Assembly (NCBI GenBank): GCA_025093985.1
Contig: JACAAK010000003.1
Span: 2,232,001 to 2,296,000 of the forward strand
Source of the DNA: Calvatia gigantea
Taxonomy: Eukaryota; Basidiomycota; Agaricomycetes; Agaricales; Lycoperdaceae
DNA length: 64,000 nucleotides
Reading direction: 5' to 3'
Part shown: positions 43,789 through 55,700 of the stretch, piece by piece
Position numbering within the stretch: position 1 is the first letter of the stretch
How the letters are laid out: each line of letters opens with the position of its first letter
Program-made: the position numbers and the translations under genes
Notes under the pieces: generated by a model
What the model was told of the DNA's origin: nothing
Database searches by the model: none
The model's input: only the letters and a program-made list of their open reading frames with translations

Positions 43789-46700
43789 TCACTCCGCAAT
43801 TGCGACAGTGGCCCCAGTGCTACCGACGCCAACACCCACTTTACTCATCCAGGCCTTGAAACTCCGGACGCTTGCACCTCCAGTACTTCTGGCGCTCTTC
43901 ACACTCCCAACCTCGCTACGACCACCATAGCTTTGTGCGCTTCGGAAACTTTCATACGAAGGAGCGCTTTTGAGTGGAACTGCAGTTAAATCGAGGACGT
44001 CGGAGCCCACAATTCCTCTGGGTCTTGTGCCTGCAACGTTGGGACCGATGGGCCTTTCCGTATTCGTTCCTGTACTATTGGTGGTTGTCAGGGGGGCGTT
44101 CGAATGATACTTTTCTCGTATGGATCTTGTGCGATGGGTAGTGCTCCCACAAGTGGCGATCAAGGAAGTTCCTTGTTGATAGTTATAGCGTCGCTTGCTT
44201 TGACTGTTGAGCCTATTTAGCGATGTGTTGGAAGATGACGTTGGGATTGAACGGGTTGGTGTTGTTGGTTGATGTAATATCGAGGCTGACGGAGAGGGTA
44301 TCAGTGACGGCGTTGGCGGAGAGCGTGATGGAAGGTGTGATCCAAGGACATAAGGGCCTGAAATAGTGGGTTTGCAAGAAGGGGAGGATGGGGGACTTGT
44401 AGTATACTTCTTGCTATTCTGGTTTGCATCCGTATCACCGTTAGCGGTTGACCTGAGCCCAAGAGGGAACGGTGAGCTAATCGATAGTGAAAGGGATGGA
44501 GGTGATGTTTTGCGTCCGATACCAATAAATCTCTTCAAAGCCAAACTTGGACTCGTTTTCTCTTCAGCTTTCTTCTCGTCCGTCTTCTGTTCTTTCCCGG
44601 ATGTCATGCATTCTCTTTCGTCATCACCTTTCCGGTTGTCCTTGTCTTTGTCCTCCTTCCAGCCTTTCAACAAGAAATTCCATCCCAGCCCTTGCTTCCG
44701 CCGAAAGGGCATTTTCACTTCCTTGTCTTCTTTTCCTTCCTCCTCGACTCCGGATCCGAGGTATGTATCAATATCCATATCGATCGCGCCAACGTCAATG
44801 CCCATATACTCTCTCAACACCTTACCCTCCTGTCCCTCACCCTTCGCCCCCACACTCAAATTCCCATCATCATCATCCTCGGCACCACTATACTCGTGCG
44901 CATTATTTCCGGCTTCGTGTCTACAGATATATTCCTTCCCATCCTGTTCATAATAAACCGACCGATAGTACACTTCTGGTTTTTCGACGAATTTAACGCT
45001 TTTGACTGTGCCACCATGCGCGGAACCTTTCGTTGACATAGATGACGTGCGTGTGAGTATGGATTTTGCTTTGGATGGTTTGTGGTGCGGTGCATGCGCA
45101 TGTGCATGTGGTGTGAGAGGCGTGCTAGGCGACTTGATAAACATACGAATTCCCATAATGCGATAATGAGACAGAAGATGAATGGGGCAGAGGTGAGGGC
45201 GGAGGTTCAAATAGGGGTGGAGTGGAAGAAGAGTACGGGATTTGAGTTGAAGGTGAGGGGGACGACGACAGCTGCGTCAACATGCTCGCATTCATGTCAT
45301 GCCCGTGCGCATTTCCGTACCCAACCCCAACCCCACTTCTGCCGAACCCAAGCCCGAGTTGGCGTGAGTATGGAATTGAGTGAATGGAAGAAGTGTCAGA
45401 ACCAGGGGCAGTTGAAGGTCGACGATGCTTAGCATTCCCCGTCCGAGTCAGTTGCGCATATGCCTCTGACCTAGCCGCCGCCGCCGCAGTACCCCCACCG
45501 TTAATGCTAATATTGCTGCTCGTGGAAGTCTTTCTTTGATGCCGGTGTTGAAGCACTCCCTTTTCCCCGCCAAGTCCGTGGAGGTAAGAAGGTGGTACGT
45601 TAGTAGAACTGTGGGAAGAATTGCGATAACTGTAAACTCCAGGGATGGGAACTGAGGCTGGTAACGGCGTTGTTGGAGTGTCAGGGTGCGAACGTGAGGA
45701 ACAGGAAGAGCTCATGGTTTCTGTTGTAGCTGCCGTGTGCGTCGTCGTGATGCTACATTGTGATGTCAACGACGGCGCGCGATCCCGAGGGTTTCTACTG
45801 CGGATTGAAGGGGCCTTGGTAGTGGAGCTCGGGCCTCCTGGGGGTGGGGTTGCAGAAGTAGAGGCGCCCATGGTGGTAATGAAAGAAGGCGGGGATGACG
45901 GGTTGCTCGTACCGAAATTCGATGACGGTGATGACTGTGCACTTGTCGCATTCGCACCCACGACAGGTACCGGCATCGGTGGAGCGGAAGCAAATTTATC
46001 ACGCCGATATAATTTTCTATCTTTATGCTTTTGTGGGAGATTGGGGGGTATATCACCTAGGGCATGTCGACCCTTCAGCGATATTTTGGGCGGTATTAAA
46101 GCCATTGTAGAAGTTGGCAACGGTGAAGATGAAGGAGCAACAAATGTCGGTGTCACGGGAGAGTCGGAGATGATGATCTGAGATTGTGAGGGAACGGACT
46201 TCAGGATTCGACTGCGTTCCACCATTGACCCTGGTTTGCCGTGAAGTGCTGACCAGATGGCCGTACCAGTACTATTGTTCGTCATTGTACTGGTATTACT
46301 CGGACACCGCTCCAGCACCTGCGGCGCAACGTTGTCCGACCCTCGCGCAGTATTAGCCGCAGAACCCGAAAATGTAGCTGTGGGGGACCCGGATCCACGA
46401 ACCCTAGCCTTCAACGGCGAAACACGAATGGACGACTGCAAACTCGAAACGCTCGCGTTCGCAGCACTCCTCAAACCCATCACATTTGAAGAAATGGACG
46501 GACTTCGTGAGACGGGTCCCAAACTTGGAGTTTCCACAAGCTGACTCGTGGAGGAAATCAGCACGGGGGAGGAAGGTCTTGGTATCGCAGCCGCGTGGCA
46601 TTGGTGCTTGTAGTTCCTTGTAGGAGTTCCATTGTCGCGGTATGTACGAGACGAGATTGAAGGGGAACGTAAAAGCTGTGGGGAGCACGAGGCACTCGCA

Positions 46701-47399
46701 CTCGTACTCACGTTCGTACTTGCAGACCTATATCTGCCCAGAGAGGATGATTTCGGTGTTCGATAAATCCATTCCGGACGGCTCGCACTACTCAATGTAG
46801 ACGAGGAAACAGAGGGTGAAGGAGGGTAGTCGTGTGACAGATATCTCGGGTATAAATGGTGCCTTGGCGGGGTTGGTGGGGGTGTGATTAGTTGTCGACT
46901 GGATTGGGAGGTGTCTGCATTTCCAGCAAGTCCGTGTAGACTAGAGTTTGAAGGAGAACTTGTACCCGGCGTAGCCGACGCCGCTCTCATGAGCCCTTGA
47001 GTGGGGGCCTGCAAAAGGGCTGTCACTATCTGCTAAATTGCGACAAGTCAGCCAGATCAAGCGTCAGGAATGAAAGGGCGTAGGAAAGGAAGTACACATA
47101 CAGAAGACGGGTCCTGGAGCGAACGGGATGAGGGTTCCTCGTCGTTTCTGGAATTCTCATCTTCAACAATCTCATCATCTGATATGGAGTCGTTGAATAC
47201 AGATTGGAATAGCGTCCGCACCCCCATTTCAGAGGTAGGGGACTCCTACGGAACGAAAAAGTCAATAAAAGATTTTAATGAAGCTTGACTGGTGACTTGA
47301 ACATACGGAGAGCGCATAGTGGTTTTCAATCAGAGTACTCGCTGAGAGCCATGTGAGCTCATCAGCTGTGAATGTGACAGATTCGTCCGCCGCGAGCAT
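43789..47399 (-). CDS. Large Ser/Thr/Pro-rich protein, unknown, with one frame break
   Basis: No family recognised. The N-terminus reads MLAADESVTFTADELTWL from ATG 47399; introns with donors GTATGT and acceptors CCGTAG and AGCAG connect through an acidic piece (DDEIVEDENSRNDEEPSS) to a 630-codon open stretch starting at the VTALLQAPTQGLMR region. That stretch is disordered and rich in Ser, Thr and Pro with short Gly/Ala runs. A second 470-codon stretch continues in another frame: KSILTRTSS, VKSVKFVEKPEVYY, a basic/acidic KEDKDKDNRKGDDE segment, then LKRFIGIGRK and a Ser-rich C-terminus. The two frames overlap at 45125-45210 and need one base skipped, or a very short intron, to be one protein (see findings). 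They could also be two genes, but the second has no convincing own start. Confidence 0.6.
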
Positions 47400-47974
47400 T
47401 GGGAGGTAAAGTAGAAGAAAGCCAGTCCGATGCGGGGAGAGGGAGGGGCCAAGGAAAAGGGCTAGAATAACGGTGGTTCCTAGGTGGACTAAGTAAAGGA
47501 GAGAGAAAAGGCCAGTGGGTGAGCAGCGCGCTCCTTTTCAGAAGAAGGTAGTTTAATAGACAAAGAAGATTCCACGAACGAGTCAGGACGTCCAGAACAC
47601 TTTGTCGTTTACCTTTCCTGTCGTTTGATTTTTAGGAAGGGGTGTTACATACCTAATACCGCACGGTTCACACGTGTTGGGGAAGGGTGGTGATGCGAGG
47701 GAAAAGGAGCTGGGTAGAATGTGTCATAGAAGATTGCGGGAGAAGGACAGAATTGGATGATGAGAAAGATGAATGCAAGGCACACACAGCGGAGACATCC
47801 ATGTTGAGATGGACAACGAGATTTGCTTGTCCATTGCAAGAAGAATCAACAAGAATAATGGATTTTAGTATGAATCACGTGATCTGGACATGCACCGAGA
47901 AGCGGCGGGCTGGATTAAGCGCAAGAGGTATAAATACAATACATGACTGACGAAACGACTGACAGATCGGATGG
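47400..47974. other. Intergenic region with CACGTG palindrome
   Basis: This lies between the start of the Ser-rich gene and the end of the mL43 gene, both minus strand, and so holds the Ser-rich promoter. ATCACGTGAT at 47874-47883 is a 10-bp palindrome of the Cbf1/bHLH type. No gene seen. Confidence 0.5.
47874..47883. promoter_or_regulatory. ATCACGTGAT E-box palindrome
   Basis: Perfect 10-bp palindrome containing the CACGTG core, 475 bp upstream of the Ser-rich ATG. It matches the RTCACRTG consensus of Cbf1-like bHLH factors; occupancy is inference. Confidence 0.35.
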
Positions 47975-48458
47975 CTATAGGGCCGGTCTATCGGCATGGA
48001 GTCCGCTCCAGATACCTCTTGTGGATTCGGTGGTGCTCTCGACGGGTTTCCGTTTGAGCGGTTTTATTCTCGCACCAGAAGAATCAAGCAAGGAGCTGAA
48101 CCTTTTGCTGGATTGCGGTGGCCTCGAGTTTATTAAGAGGAATGACCTTGTCGCGGTTGTTAACTGGTAAGGAAGATGAGTGAGAATTAATGAAACGAGA
48201 ACGGAGAAAATGCGCACCATAAAAACCGCGGACAATGGGTTCCTTATGGTTTCGCTGCCTAACCACGACCTCAACGTGAGGGTTTGTGCGTGCGAGGGAC
48301 TGGAGCTGTGTGAGGAGGAAGGTGCGTGTGTTGTGGGAGGAGGGCCATTTGTCGCAGTACTCGAAAACGAGTTTTCTAATTTGAGGAACAAAAGCAACGT
48401 GACCGTTGGCGGGTTGAGTGCGCAGGGAGGCGCGTAAAAGGGGCCAGGGATGCGGCAT
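47975..48458 (-). CDS. MRPL51: Mitochondrial ribosomal protein mL43 (L51/S25/CI-B8 domain), one frame break
   Basis: Large-subunit mitoribosome protein of the thioredoxin-like L51/S25/CI-B8 family. Exon 1 (48218-48458) reads MPHPWPLLRASLRT, then the conserved core FVPQIRKLVFEYCDKWPSS, TRTFLL, NPHVEVVVRQR and HKEPIVRGFY. A 54-nt intron (48164-48217, donor GTGCGC) leads to VNNRDKVIPLNKLEATAIQQKVQLL. At that point the frame meets TGA, yet the next frame continues LLDSSGARIKPLKRKPVESTTES and RGIWSGLHADRPAL to a TAG at 47975-47977, which is what the fungal protein should look like. One base too many is present near 48086-48095. No intron fits. If real, the protein would end early; an assembly insertion is more likely. 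Divergent from the next gene across 229 bp. Confidence 0.85.
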
Positions 48459-48687
48459 GTTTTCAACGGTGCGCGAAACGTTGAGTGACGCTCAATGAGG
48501 GGTTCACCGTTCGACGTGCTCGGTGACGTTTTTCAACGGTCAATGATCGGTGTGCTTCTGTCGGAGTTTGAATCTGAGTTGATATGGAAAGGGGGGAGTG
48601 TGTGATTCGGAGAATGAAAGTTGGATGAGTGTGCGTCGAAGAGTTGCCAAAAGAGCAGATAACTGTCAGGGAACAAAGACGCGCGAA

Positions 48688-50977
48688 ATGGCTCGGGCAA
48701 CTCGCTCGTCTGCGAACACCGACCAGGCCTCTAAAAAACGTAAACGCAGCTCACCGCCTCACGAAATACCACACAAAGTTGCTCGTACTTTGGAACAAAA
48801 ATCCGGCGTTGCTGACTCTCCTCTCGCAGAAGAGGATGCACGCAAAATACTGGATGTGTTAGAGAGGTTAGTTTCTATTTATCATATACAGCATATCAAC
48901 CGCGGGGTGGGGGCTGGACTCACAACGGATACGCAGGTCGGACTCTCTTGGTCTACTTGATCGCGTCTTTCCTCTTTCGCCTTCTTCAGAACACTCGTTC
49001 TCCTTGCGCTCACTGCTTGCCGACCCACAACAACATTCTCTCCGCATACTCAGAGTATGTCAAAACAAAAAAAAAAAAATTTTTTAGTAGAAACATCACA
49101 CACTCTCTAACGTACTTTTTACTAGGCTGCCGTCCACAACCTCCTCCCACTCTCTTCCCACCCACGCTCCAATCCCTCAGAGACAGCGTCCCAACAGCTT
49201 AGTTTCTGCAACCTCGCCCTTTCCCTCGTTGACCAGGCATCCCGCCACATCCTCTCTGTCCCTTTAGACTCTACATCGCCCTTGCCCCAGCACATAACTC
49301 CTCCCTCATCACCACAATCTCCCTCTCTTGCCAAGCGACGTTACGCCCTTGTACAACATCTCCCTTCCGGCGATTATTGGTCCTCCCTCAACTCTGAGCG
49401 CGCTTCTTCTCCCACCTTACAACTCAAAAACATCCCCACAGGACACGCCGAACTCGTATCCATCCTCCCTACACCCTCTTCCTCTTCATCCAGCAAACCT
49501 GTTCCTACCCTCTTTTCGTACAGTGTTGCAAAACCCTATGCAAAAAAGGCCCTGCCCGCTCAAAGACGCCTAACCTCAGGATCATTCCTCGACTATGGCC
49601 CCTGGGCATCCTTCGCGCCCTCCTTTGATCATGACTGTGAACTCGTTGGTCGTCGCGAACTCGGTCAGTCCCTATGGTACAAACACGAAAGGAAGTCTCA
49701 GAGGGAGGTTGAGTTGCATGAATGGATTGAAGGCAAGGGCAGTATCATGGAGGTCGACCAAGCGGAGCTCATAATCAAGGGCAAGGCCAAGGACGAGGGA
49801 GATATCGACATTGAAACAGAACTCGATGGTATTTTACTTCCCGAGGAAATCCAAAACCTCAAGGCTGCACTGGATAACGCAGAACTGGAGAACCTCGTGG
49901 GCGAATTGCTAACACGGAATCAACGAGCACTGGTACGACTTCAAGAGCTCCAAATCGATCGCCTGACGAAAGAGGGCTCGGCCTCCGTTTCTGTTGACGA
50001 GACCTCAGAAGAATGGGAGATTGGTGCGCGCAGTTGTTTCGTTTTCGTTGTATGTTTCACTTAATCTCCGTCTCTAGCTCATGGCATAATGGAATCCCTC
50101 GAAACGCTGGCTTCGCTTCGACCTCGAGCCGCCAACGGCAAAGTCATTTCTGTCGTACCCCCTATTTCCGTTCTGCGCCGGCTTCACAAAACATTGTCAT
50201 TGGAAACTCACCCTGGCTGGCAGGGTACGCTTGCACTTACGCGAGCAACTGCCCTTCGTGACGACTCGACTGTTCAAGTCCGAGCCAGCTCTGCCGCACC
50301 ACCTGCACTATCGACGTCATCTTCCCCGGCACCTGTCTCCGTAACTCCTGTGGCATCTACTGCTGCGCCTACTATTACACCCTATGCCGGGTACACCTAT
50401 GCGTACCAGGGTCAACAACAGGCGCAACCATATCCGGGCCGCAGCTGGGACAGTTGGTGCAACCACGTATACCCCATACAAACCCGGTGCAACATCTTAC
50501 TACCAGAACTACATCCAAGGAGCACAGCAGCAACAACAACAGTATTATGGCCAGCAAGCTTATGGTACTGGGGCAACAGGCCAACAACCCTACGCAGCAT
50601 ACACGAATTGGTTCACACATGCACAGTACTCACAGGCTGCAGCTGCTGGGGCTGCGTCTACTGGCCGAGGTACACCTCAACCAGCTTATGGGGCATATTA
50701 CCAACAACCAGCACAGCAGCAAAGGGCACCAAGTGCAGCTGGTGGGGTGACGACACCTGCTGTTGCTAATACGGTTGCAACGAACAAACCAGGAACAGGG
50801 ACTGCGACAGGGGTCTGGATGGGGTATCCTGGTGCCCAGCAGGGAGGCGTTGCCCCAACTTTGCCTGCACAGATGCGAACGACGCAGGTGCTTACTAACG
50901 GGTACCAGCCCCAGCAGCAGCAGGGTTACTATGGTGCATATCCCATCCAGCCAACGCAGCAGTCTACTGCGAGGTAG
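48688..50977 (+). CDS. Unrecognised nuclear-looking protein with Q/Y/A/G-rich tail
   Basis: Family not recognised. Exons 48688-48866, 48937-49054, 49136-50023 and 50078-50977 join in phase. The start MARATRSS with KKRKRSSPPHE is basic and looks like a nuclear signal. A folded part spans about residues 45-400: EDARKILDVLERSDSLGLLDRVFPL, RYALVQHLPSGDYWSSL, SFLDYGPWASFAPSFDHD, LGQSLWYKHERKSQREVELHEWIEG, EEIQNLKAALDNAELENLVGELL and WQGTLALTRATALRD. The pattern could fit a chromatin-complex subunit, but that is a guess. The last 200 residues are Gln/Tyr/Ala/Gly-rich (QQQQQYYGQQAYGTG), a prion-like low-complexity tail. Coding changes frame by one base near 50436-50446 (see findings). Stop TAG 50975-50977. 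Confidence 0.7.
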
Positions 50978-51451
50978 CACTCCCTTTTCCTTTTTAGGCT
51001 CCCTTTGACTTTTTTTTTCTTTCTTTTTCCATCGCTTTAAATTAAACTAATTGTGTCTTTATCTTTCTACGGTGTTTCTCTTGAAGTTTGGTGCATCAGC
51101 GTGTAAAAGAACTGAATTGAACACCTACAGTCCACTTGTCGTATCTTACATCACCTAGTTAAATCCAATGAGTAGACGTGCCTGATCCGTGTATTGATGA
51201 CGACACCTTCGGAGATCAAAGAAAAAGATAAGCACATTTATCAACTGGCCCCGAGGAAAGCTGCGTTGACCTTACCTTCCCGTCCTCCAAGCTCCAAGCT
51301 TCAAGCTCAAGACTCATTCTTACGTGCGGGAGTGCATCCCCTTCGCAGGTTATTCATCCCCTTTGCATACTCTCCAACATCTCCAGGAGTTCTGTACCCC
51401 CTATTTTTAAGCTCTCGGGTATCCCCACCCAGGGCATATAATTAGGAAAAA
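50978..51451. other. Intergenic region, THR1 promoter
   Basis: About 470 bp between two plus-strand genes. A small frame at 51194-51445 has no family features. Holds the 3' end of the upstream gene and the THR1 promoter. Confidence 0.5.
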
Positions 51452-52637
51452 ATGTCGATAACCCATCCTCGCAGATTCACGATCAAAGTCCCAGCGACTT
51501 CAGCGAACATCGGGCCAGGCTTCGACGTCGTCGGTCTCTCCCTCTCCCTCTCCCTCACATTGACCGTCACACTCCCTCACGCACCATCTCCCACGCCTTA
51601 CGCCCATCCCAACATCACATACTCGGGTGAAGGCGCTGATGAAGTCCCCTTGGATGCCTACAAAAACCTCACGACGCGCGTAGCACTTTATGTGCTTCGA
51701 TGTCACAATATCAACAGGTTCCCCTCGAATCTGACCATCCACGCACATAACGAGATTCCGTTCGGCAGAGGGTTGGGGTCATCTGGCGCAGCGGTTATCG
51801 CAGGCGTAATCCTCGGGAAAACTTTGGGAAATCTGAATCTCTCAATGGAACGACTCCTTGATTTTGCACTTATGGTCGAACGACATCCTGACAATGTCAC
51901 TGCAGCTCTAGTGGGTGGTTTTGTCGGGTCGTATTTGAAAGAATTGGACGAAGCTGCGAGTGAAGCCGCGAGTGTACCTTTGAGTGAGGTTTTGCCAGAA
52001 TATCCGCCAGATGCGGGTGAGGATTGGGGATTGAACCCACCCGTGCCGCCCTTTGGAATTGGGCATTATGTGAGGTTTGGATGGTCAGAGTCTATCAGAG
52101 CCGTTGCGATTATCCCGAGATTCGAATTGAGTACGGCAAAAGCTAGGAGTGTGCTGCCCACAGAGTATTCGAGAAAGGATCTGGTAAGCCTTTACTTCTG
52201 TCTCTCCCTCTCAGGGTTACAGTGTTGATTCGGGAGTAGGTCTTCAATCTCCAGAGATTGGCAGTGCTCACTACTGCCCTTGCTCAGACACCGCCGGACC
52301 CAGATCTCATTTACGAGGCTATGAAGGATCGGGTTCATCAACCGTACAGGAGGTCCCTCGTATGTCCCAGAGTCAACACTATCTCGTAATTCACTGCTCA
52401 CAATGTCACCAGATTCCAGGACTGCCAGAAGTGACATCGCAAATTACCCCGTCTACCCATCCGGGTTTGCTTGGTATCTGCCTCTCAGGTGCAGGACCTA
52501 CCATCTTGGCATTAGCAACGGAAGGCTTTGAGGCTATTGCTGAAGATGCCCGCATGATTTTTAGACAGCAGAATATTGAGATAGATTGGAAGGTCCTTGA
52601 AGTCACCGGTGGCAGCAGTGTTGTAGAAACAGCATGA
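51452..52637 (+). CDS. THR1: Homoserine kinase
   Basis: Cytosolic GHMP-family kinase that phosphorylates homoserine with ATP, the step before threonine synthase in threonine synthesis. Motifs: VPATSANIGPGFDVVGLSLS (N-terminal substrate strand), EIPFGRGLGSSGAAVIAGV (GHMP ATP-binding P-x3-GLGSS loop), ERHPDNVTAALVGGFVGSY and LGICLSGAGPTILALA (C-terminal motif 3). Exons 51452-52183, 52238-52359 and 52413-52637 give 359 codons plus stop, the usual length of the family. Splice phases are exact (RKDL to VFNLQRLAVL; RRSL to IPGLPEV). ATG 51452 directly precedes the conserved RRFTIKVPATSANIGPG. Converges with the dynein gene, 127 bp between stops. Confidence 0.97.
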
Positions 52638-52764
52638 AGCTAATAAAACATTAATTCCAAAATCGTAACATAGTCGTGACGCCTTAAGCAAATGTCAGGT
52701 CAATATCTCAAGTATCTAGAGTTGTAGTCTATTGGGTATTATTCCGTTCGAAGCGTTTCCTTGT

Positions 52765-55700
52765 CTAACCTCCAGCTGTCAAGCAAACTGCCCTCATTGC
52801 CACCAGAGGCCCAGCGTTACGATCAAAGGGCAGATCAGCAGTGAATAGCACGGCGCTCCGATCACCGTTCAGGTAGACTGGTAAATTAACAAGCGTGTCT
52901 CGTGCGGAGTCATCGGCTTGCACCCAGCGGATTTGTGAAGCACTGAGCCTAACAACTTCACCGTCATTGAGAACAAGCTTATCAGTCATCCAAGATGCGC
53001 CTTCCAGTGCCAATCCTTTGGGAGATTTGTTACCAACTTGCGGAGGACACAGGTAGATTTGCTCACCATCCACAATAAAAGCTTCAGGGTCATTGACACG
53101 CTCCAGGTCAAGTCGGAGGTGAAGGGTCTCCAGGCTCCATTTCTTTCTGTGGGCAACAGCTTGTCTTGTAGCGGTGATATATGCCTCGGGGAAGAACAAT
53201 CCTCCGAGCCGGACTTCAGCGTTGCTCAAGTTGTCCACACGAGCGATGTGGTCAAGTTGTTGCAGACGGCGAGCAAAGTCAGCAATCCACCCCGAGACGC
53301 CCATGACCTTGTTAACCTTGTACCTTCTCCAATGCTCAGGAATAGTACCTAATGCGCAGTGAGGACAATTTAGATTTTCTCACGGCTGGGTGCTCACCCT
53401 TTGTAAGGGAACTCATGAGTGTTCGAAGGTGATTGGTTTGCTTGAGCTCGCCTCGGCAAACTTTTACAATATCTGCTAAGTCCTTCCTGACCTGGTCAAG
53501 GAGCTTGCGCCCAACAGAGCCTTCACGAGAGAACAACCTATACAAAGGGTCCTGGTTATCCGTCGACTGCTTTGGCAGAGTGGCGAACTGCTGAATTTCT
53601 AATGTGAGTATAGGTGGCAATTCCTCCGCAGGCAGGTCAACATACGGGGGGGAGTTGGGCAAGCCATTCACGGCAACGCTCATGGAGGCTCCTCATCCAT
53701 GCAGGCTGGGCAGACTGCGACTTGACTGTTGTCGTAGAAGCGGCTTCATCTTCGTCGTCCGCCAGCATTCTCATCTTTCTCAGTTTTCCGAGTAATTCGT
53801 TACCTGGATTTATGTCAGCGGGGCGTTCTTTTACAAGAGGAAATCAATTAACCTTGGGCTACAGCGATAACGCGTTCAGCAGATGGAGGTAGGCTCAACC
53901 AGGAAGGTGGTTCGCGGTCTGGGAGAGCGTGCACCCAGGTCAGGAAGTGTTCCATCTTCGTACCATCAGGTACTCCCAAATGTTGCTGGCCACATAAGGC
54001 TGGTACAAGGTCAAAGTCGACATTGTAGGCCATCGGAGTGAAGAGGCCGTCGACAAATGCGTCGAGAATCTTTTGATCGAAGTCACTGTCGACCCTCCCG
54101 CCATATACGGATTGCTTGATGAGGGTTCGCAATGCATCCCAAGGGATGGTAGCGGGATCAAGATTAGTCTTTCCACGGGCAGCCATGTTCAGCCATGTGT
54201 CGATGGTTGTGAATGCCGAGGACATGTCGGAGTCGTTGAAGTCGTACGTTTTACTCCAACCGAGAGGGACATAGCGGAGACGCTCTTGTACGATGGCATG
54301 GAACCAGGCCAGGAGGAAGTACAGCCTAGCCTTCTCAGCGGGTCCCTGGGAAAGCCTGGATGGGGAAATAGAACGAAGGGAATCCAACAAATTGGCTTTA
54401 ATACCTGGAGGTGGCTCATTCATGATCATACGGGATTGACGGAGAATGTTGACTGGAATAGAGGGATTCACCTCCATTGTCAGGAAGAGTCGGAAGTGAC
54501 GGTGGGGGTTGAGAGTCTGAAGCTTCTTTTCCAACTGACCAAGCCAAGTCGGCGACAGGTGAACGTTCTTGAGCAGGACCCAGGTACCCTGCCTCGACGC
54601 CGCAGCAATGGCTTGGTCGGCAAGTGTGAAACCTTCTTGAGAGCCCATCGCTACCGAAGCAGAGCGTGCCCCGGTGTTCTTGATAAGATTCTCAACGCGA
54701 TAGCTAGCATCGTACCCGGGAACAGAGACGAGGGATATAGGAGTTGCTGGAAGGACCTCATCTGAAACAATATTACCGAGCTCATAGCTGGAGACTTCAG
54801 CAAGGTCTGTCTCGAAAACATTCCTGACGAACTTGGCGGTGGCCTGAAGTAGTCGGTCGGGTCTGAAGCACTTCATAATAAGGAGGGAGCGAATTGCCTC
54901 GACCGCCGCTGTGAGGGGTGGTGTTAGCGAGTAAAAGGGCTTAAAGCAAGGTGTACCTACGGGTGCTCGGCTCCCAAGGAGTAGGTACCTTATCTTCTGG
55001 TGCTTCGGCTTCGAGGAACGAGGCCCATTCACTTTCGTGATCGGCTATGTGAGTCTGAACTGGCTTGAAAATCGAGTGCTTGGCGAAAATCTCAAGGCGA
55101 ATGGCTTGCTCGGACGATAAGACAGAGATGTTTTGCGTATGATTCGTGGTTGTAACTGTTACGCCATCCCCGCTCTCTAGGAGGAACTCGAGTTCATCTC
55201 CAATTTCTTCAATGCCTCGTAACTTCACTTGGGCGAGAAGAACGGCAAGCATGAGGTGATCCCGATATAGCAGAGCACGAGATGTTCGCTTGTAGACGAT
55301 GAGGAAGAGATCCTTGAGCAAAATCTCTTTTCGAGCATTATGGTCAGACACATCCTTAAGGTTGGGGTTATAATGAAGGATGTAGTCGAAAATGTCCAAG
55401 AAGAAACGCAGAGAGAACTGATAGAAGTGGTTGATGATGTTGAGTTGTTCTAAGACGAAGAAAACGGAACTGCAAGCTTGCGCCAAAGGTAGATATTCAG
55501 CAGTGACTTGTTCCACCTCCCTCATGACGATATCCGTCTCCTCAACTTTGCGCGTGATGTCTGCGGCCTCGCGTTTCAAAGTCTCCAGGGTATCTATGAC
55601 TTTGTCGTCGTCCAAAATGTTACCAGATGACTCATTAAGAGCCTGGAGTAACAGCTTTTCCAGAGTACGAAGCCTGAGACGGAATTCTCCTTGGATCTTC

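Noticed and set aside
48084..48466. Two minus-strand frames taken as separate small genes
   Set aside because: Both belong to one mL43 gene: one carries the core, the other its C-terminus after the one-base break.
49060..49085. A13-T6 run near the start of the Q/Y-rich gene
   Set aside because: It lies inside the intron 49055-49135 and has no terminal repeats, so it is a simple homopolymer, not a retroposon tail.
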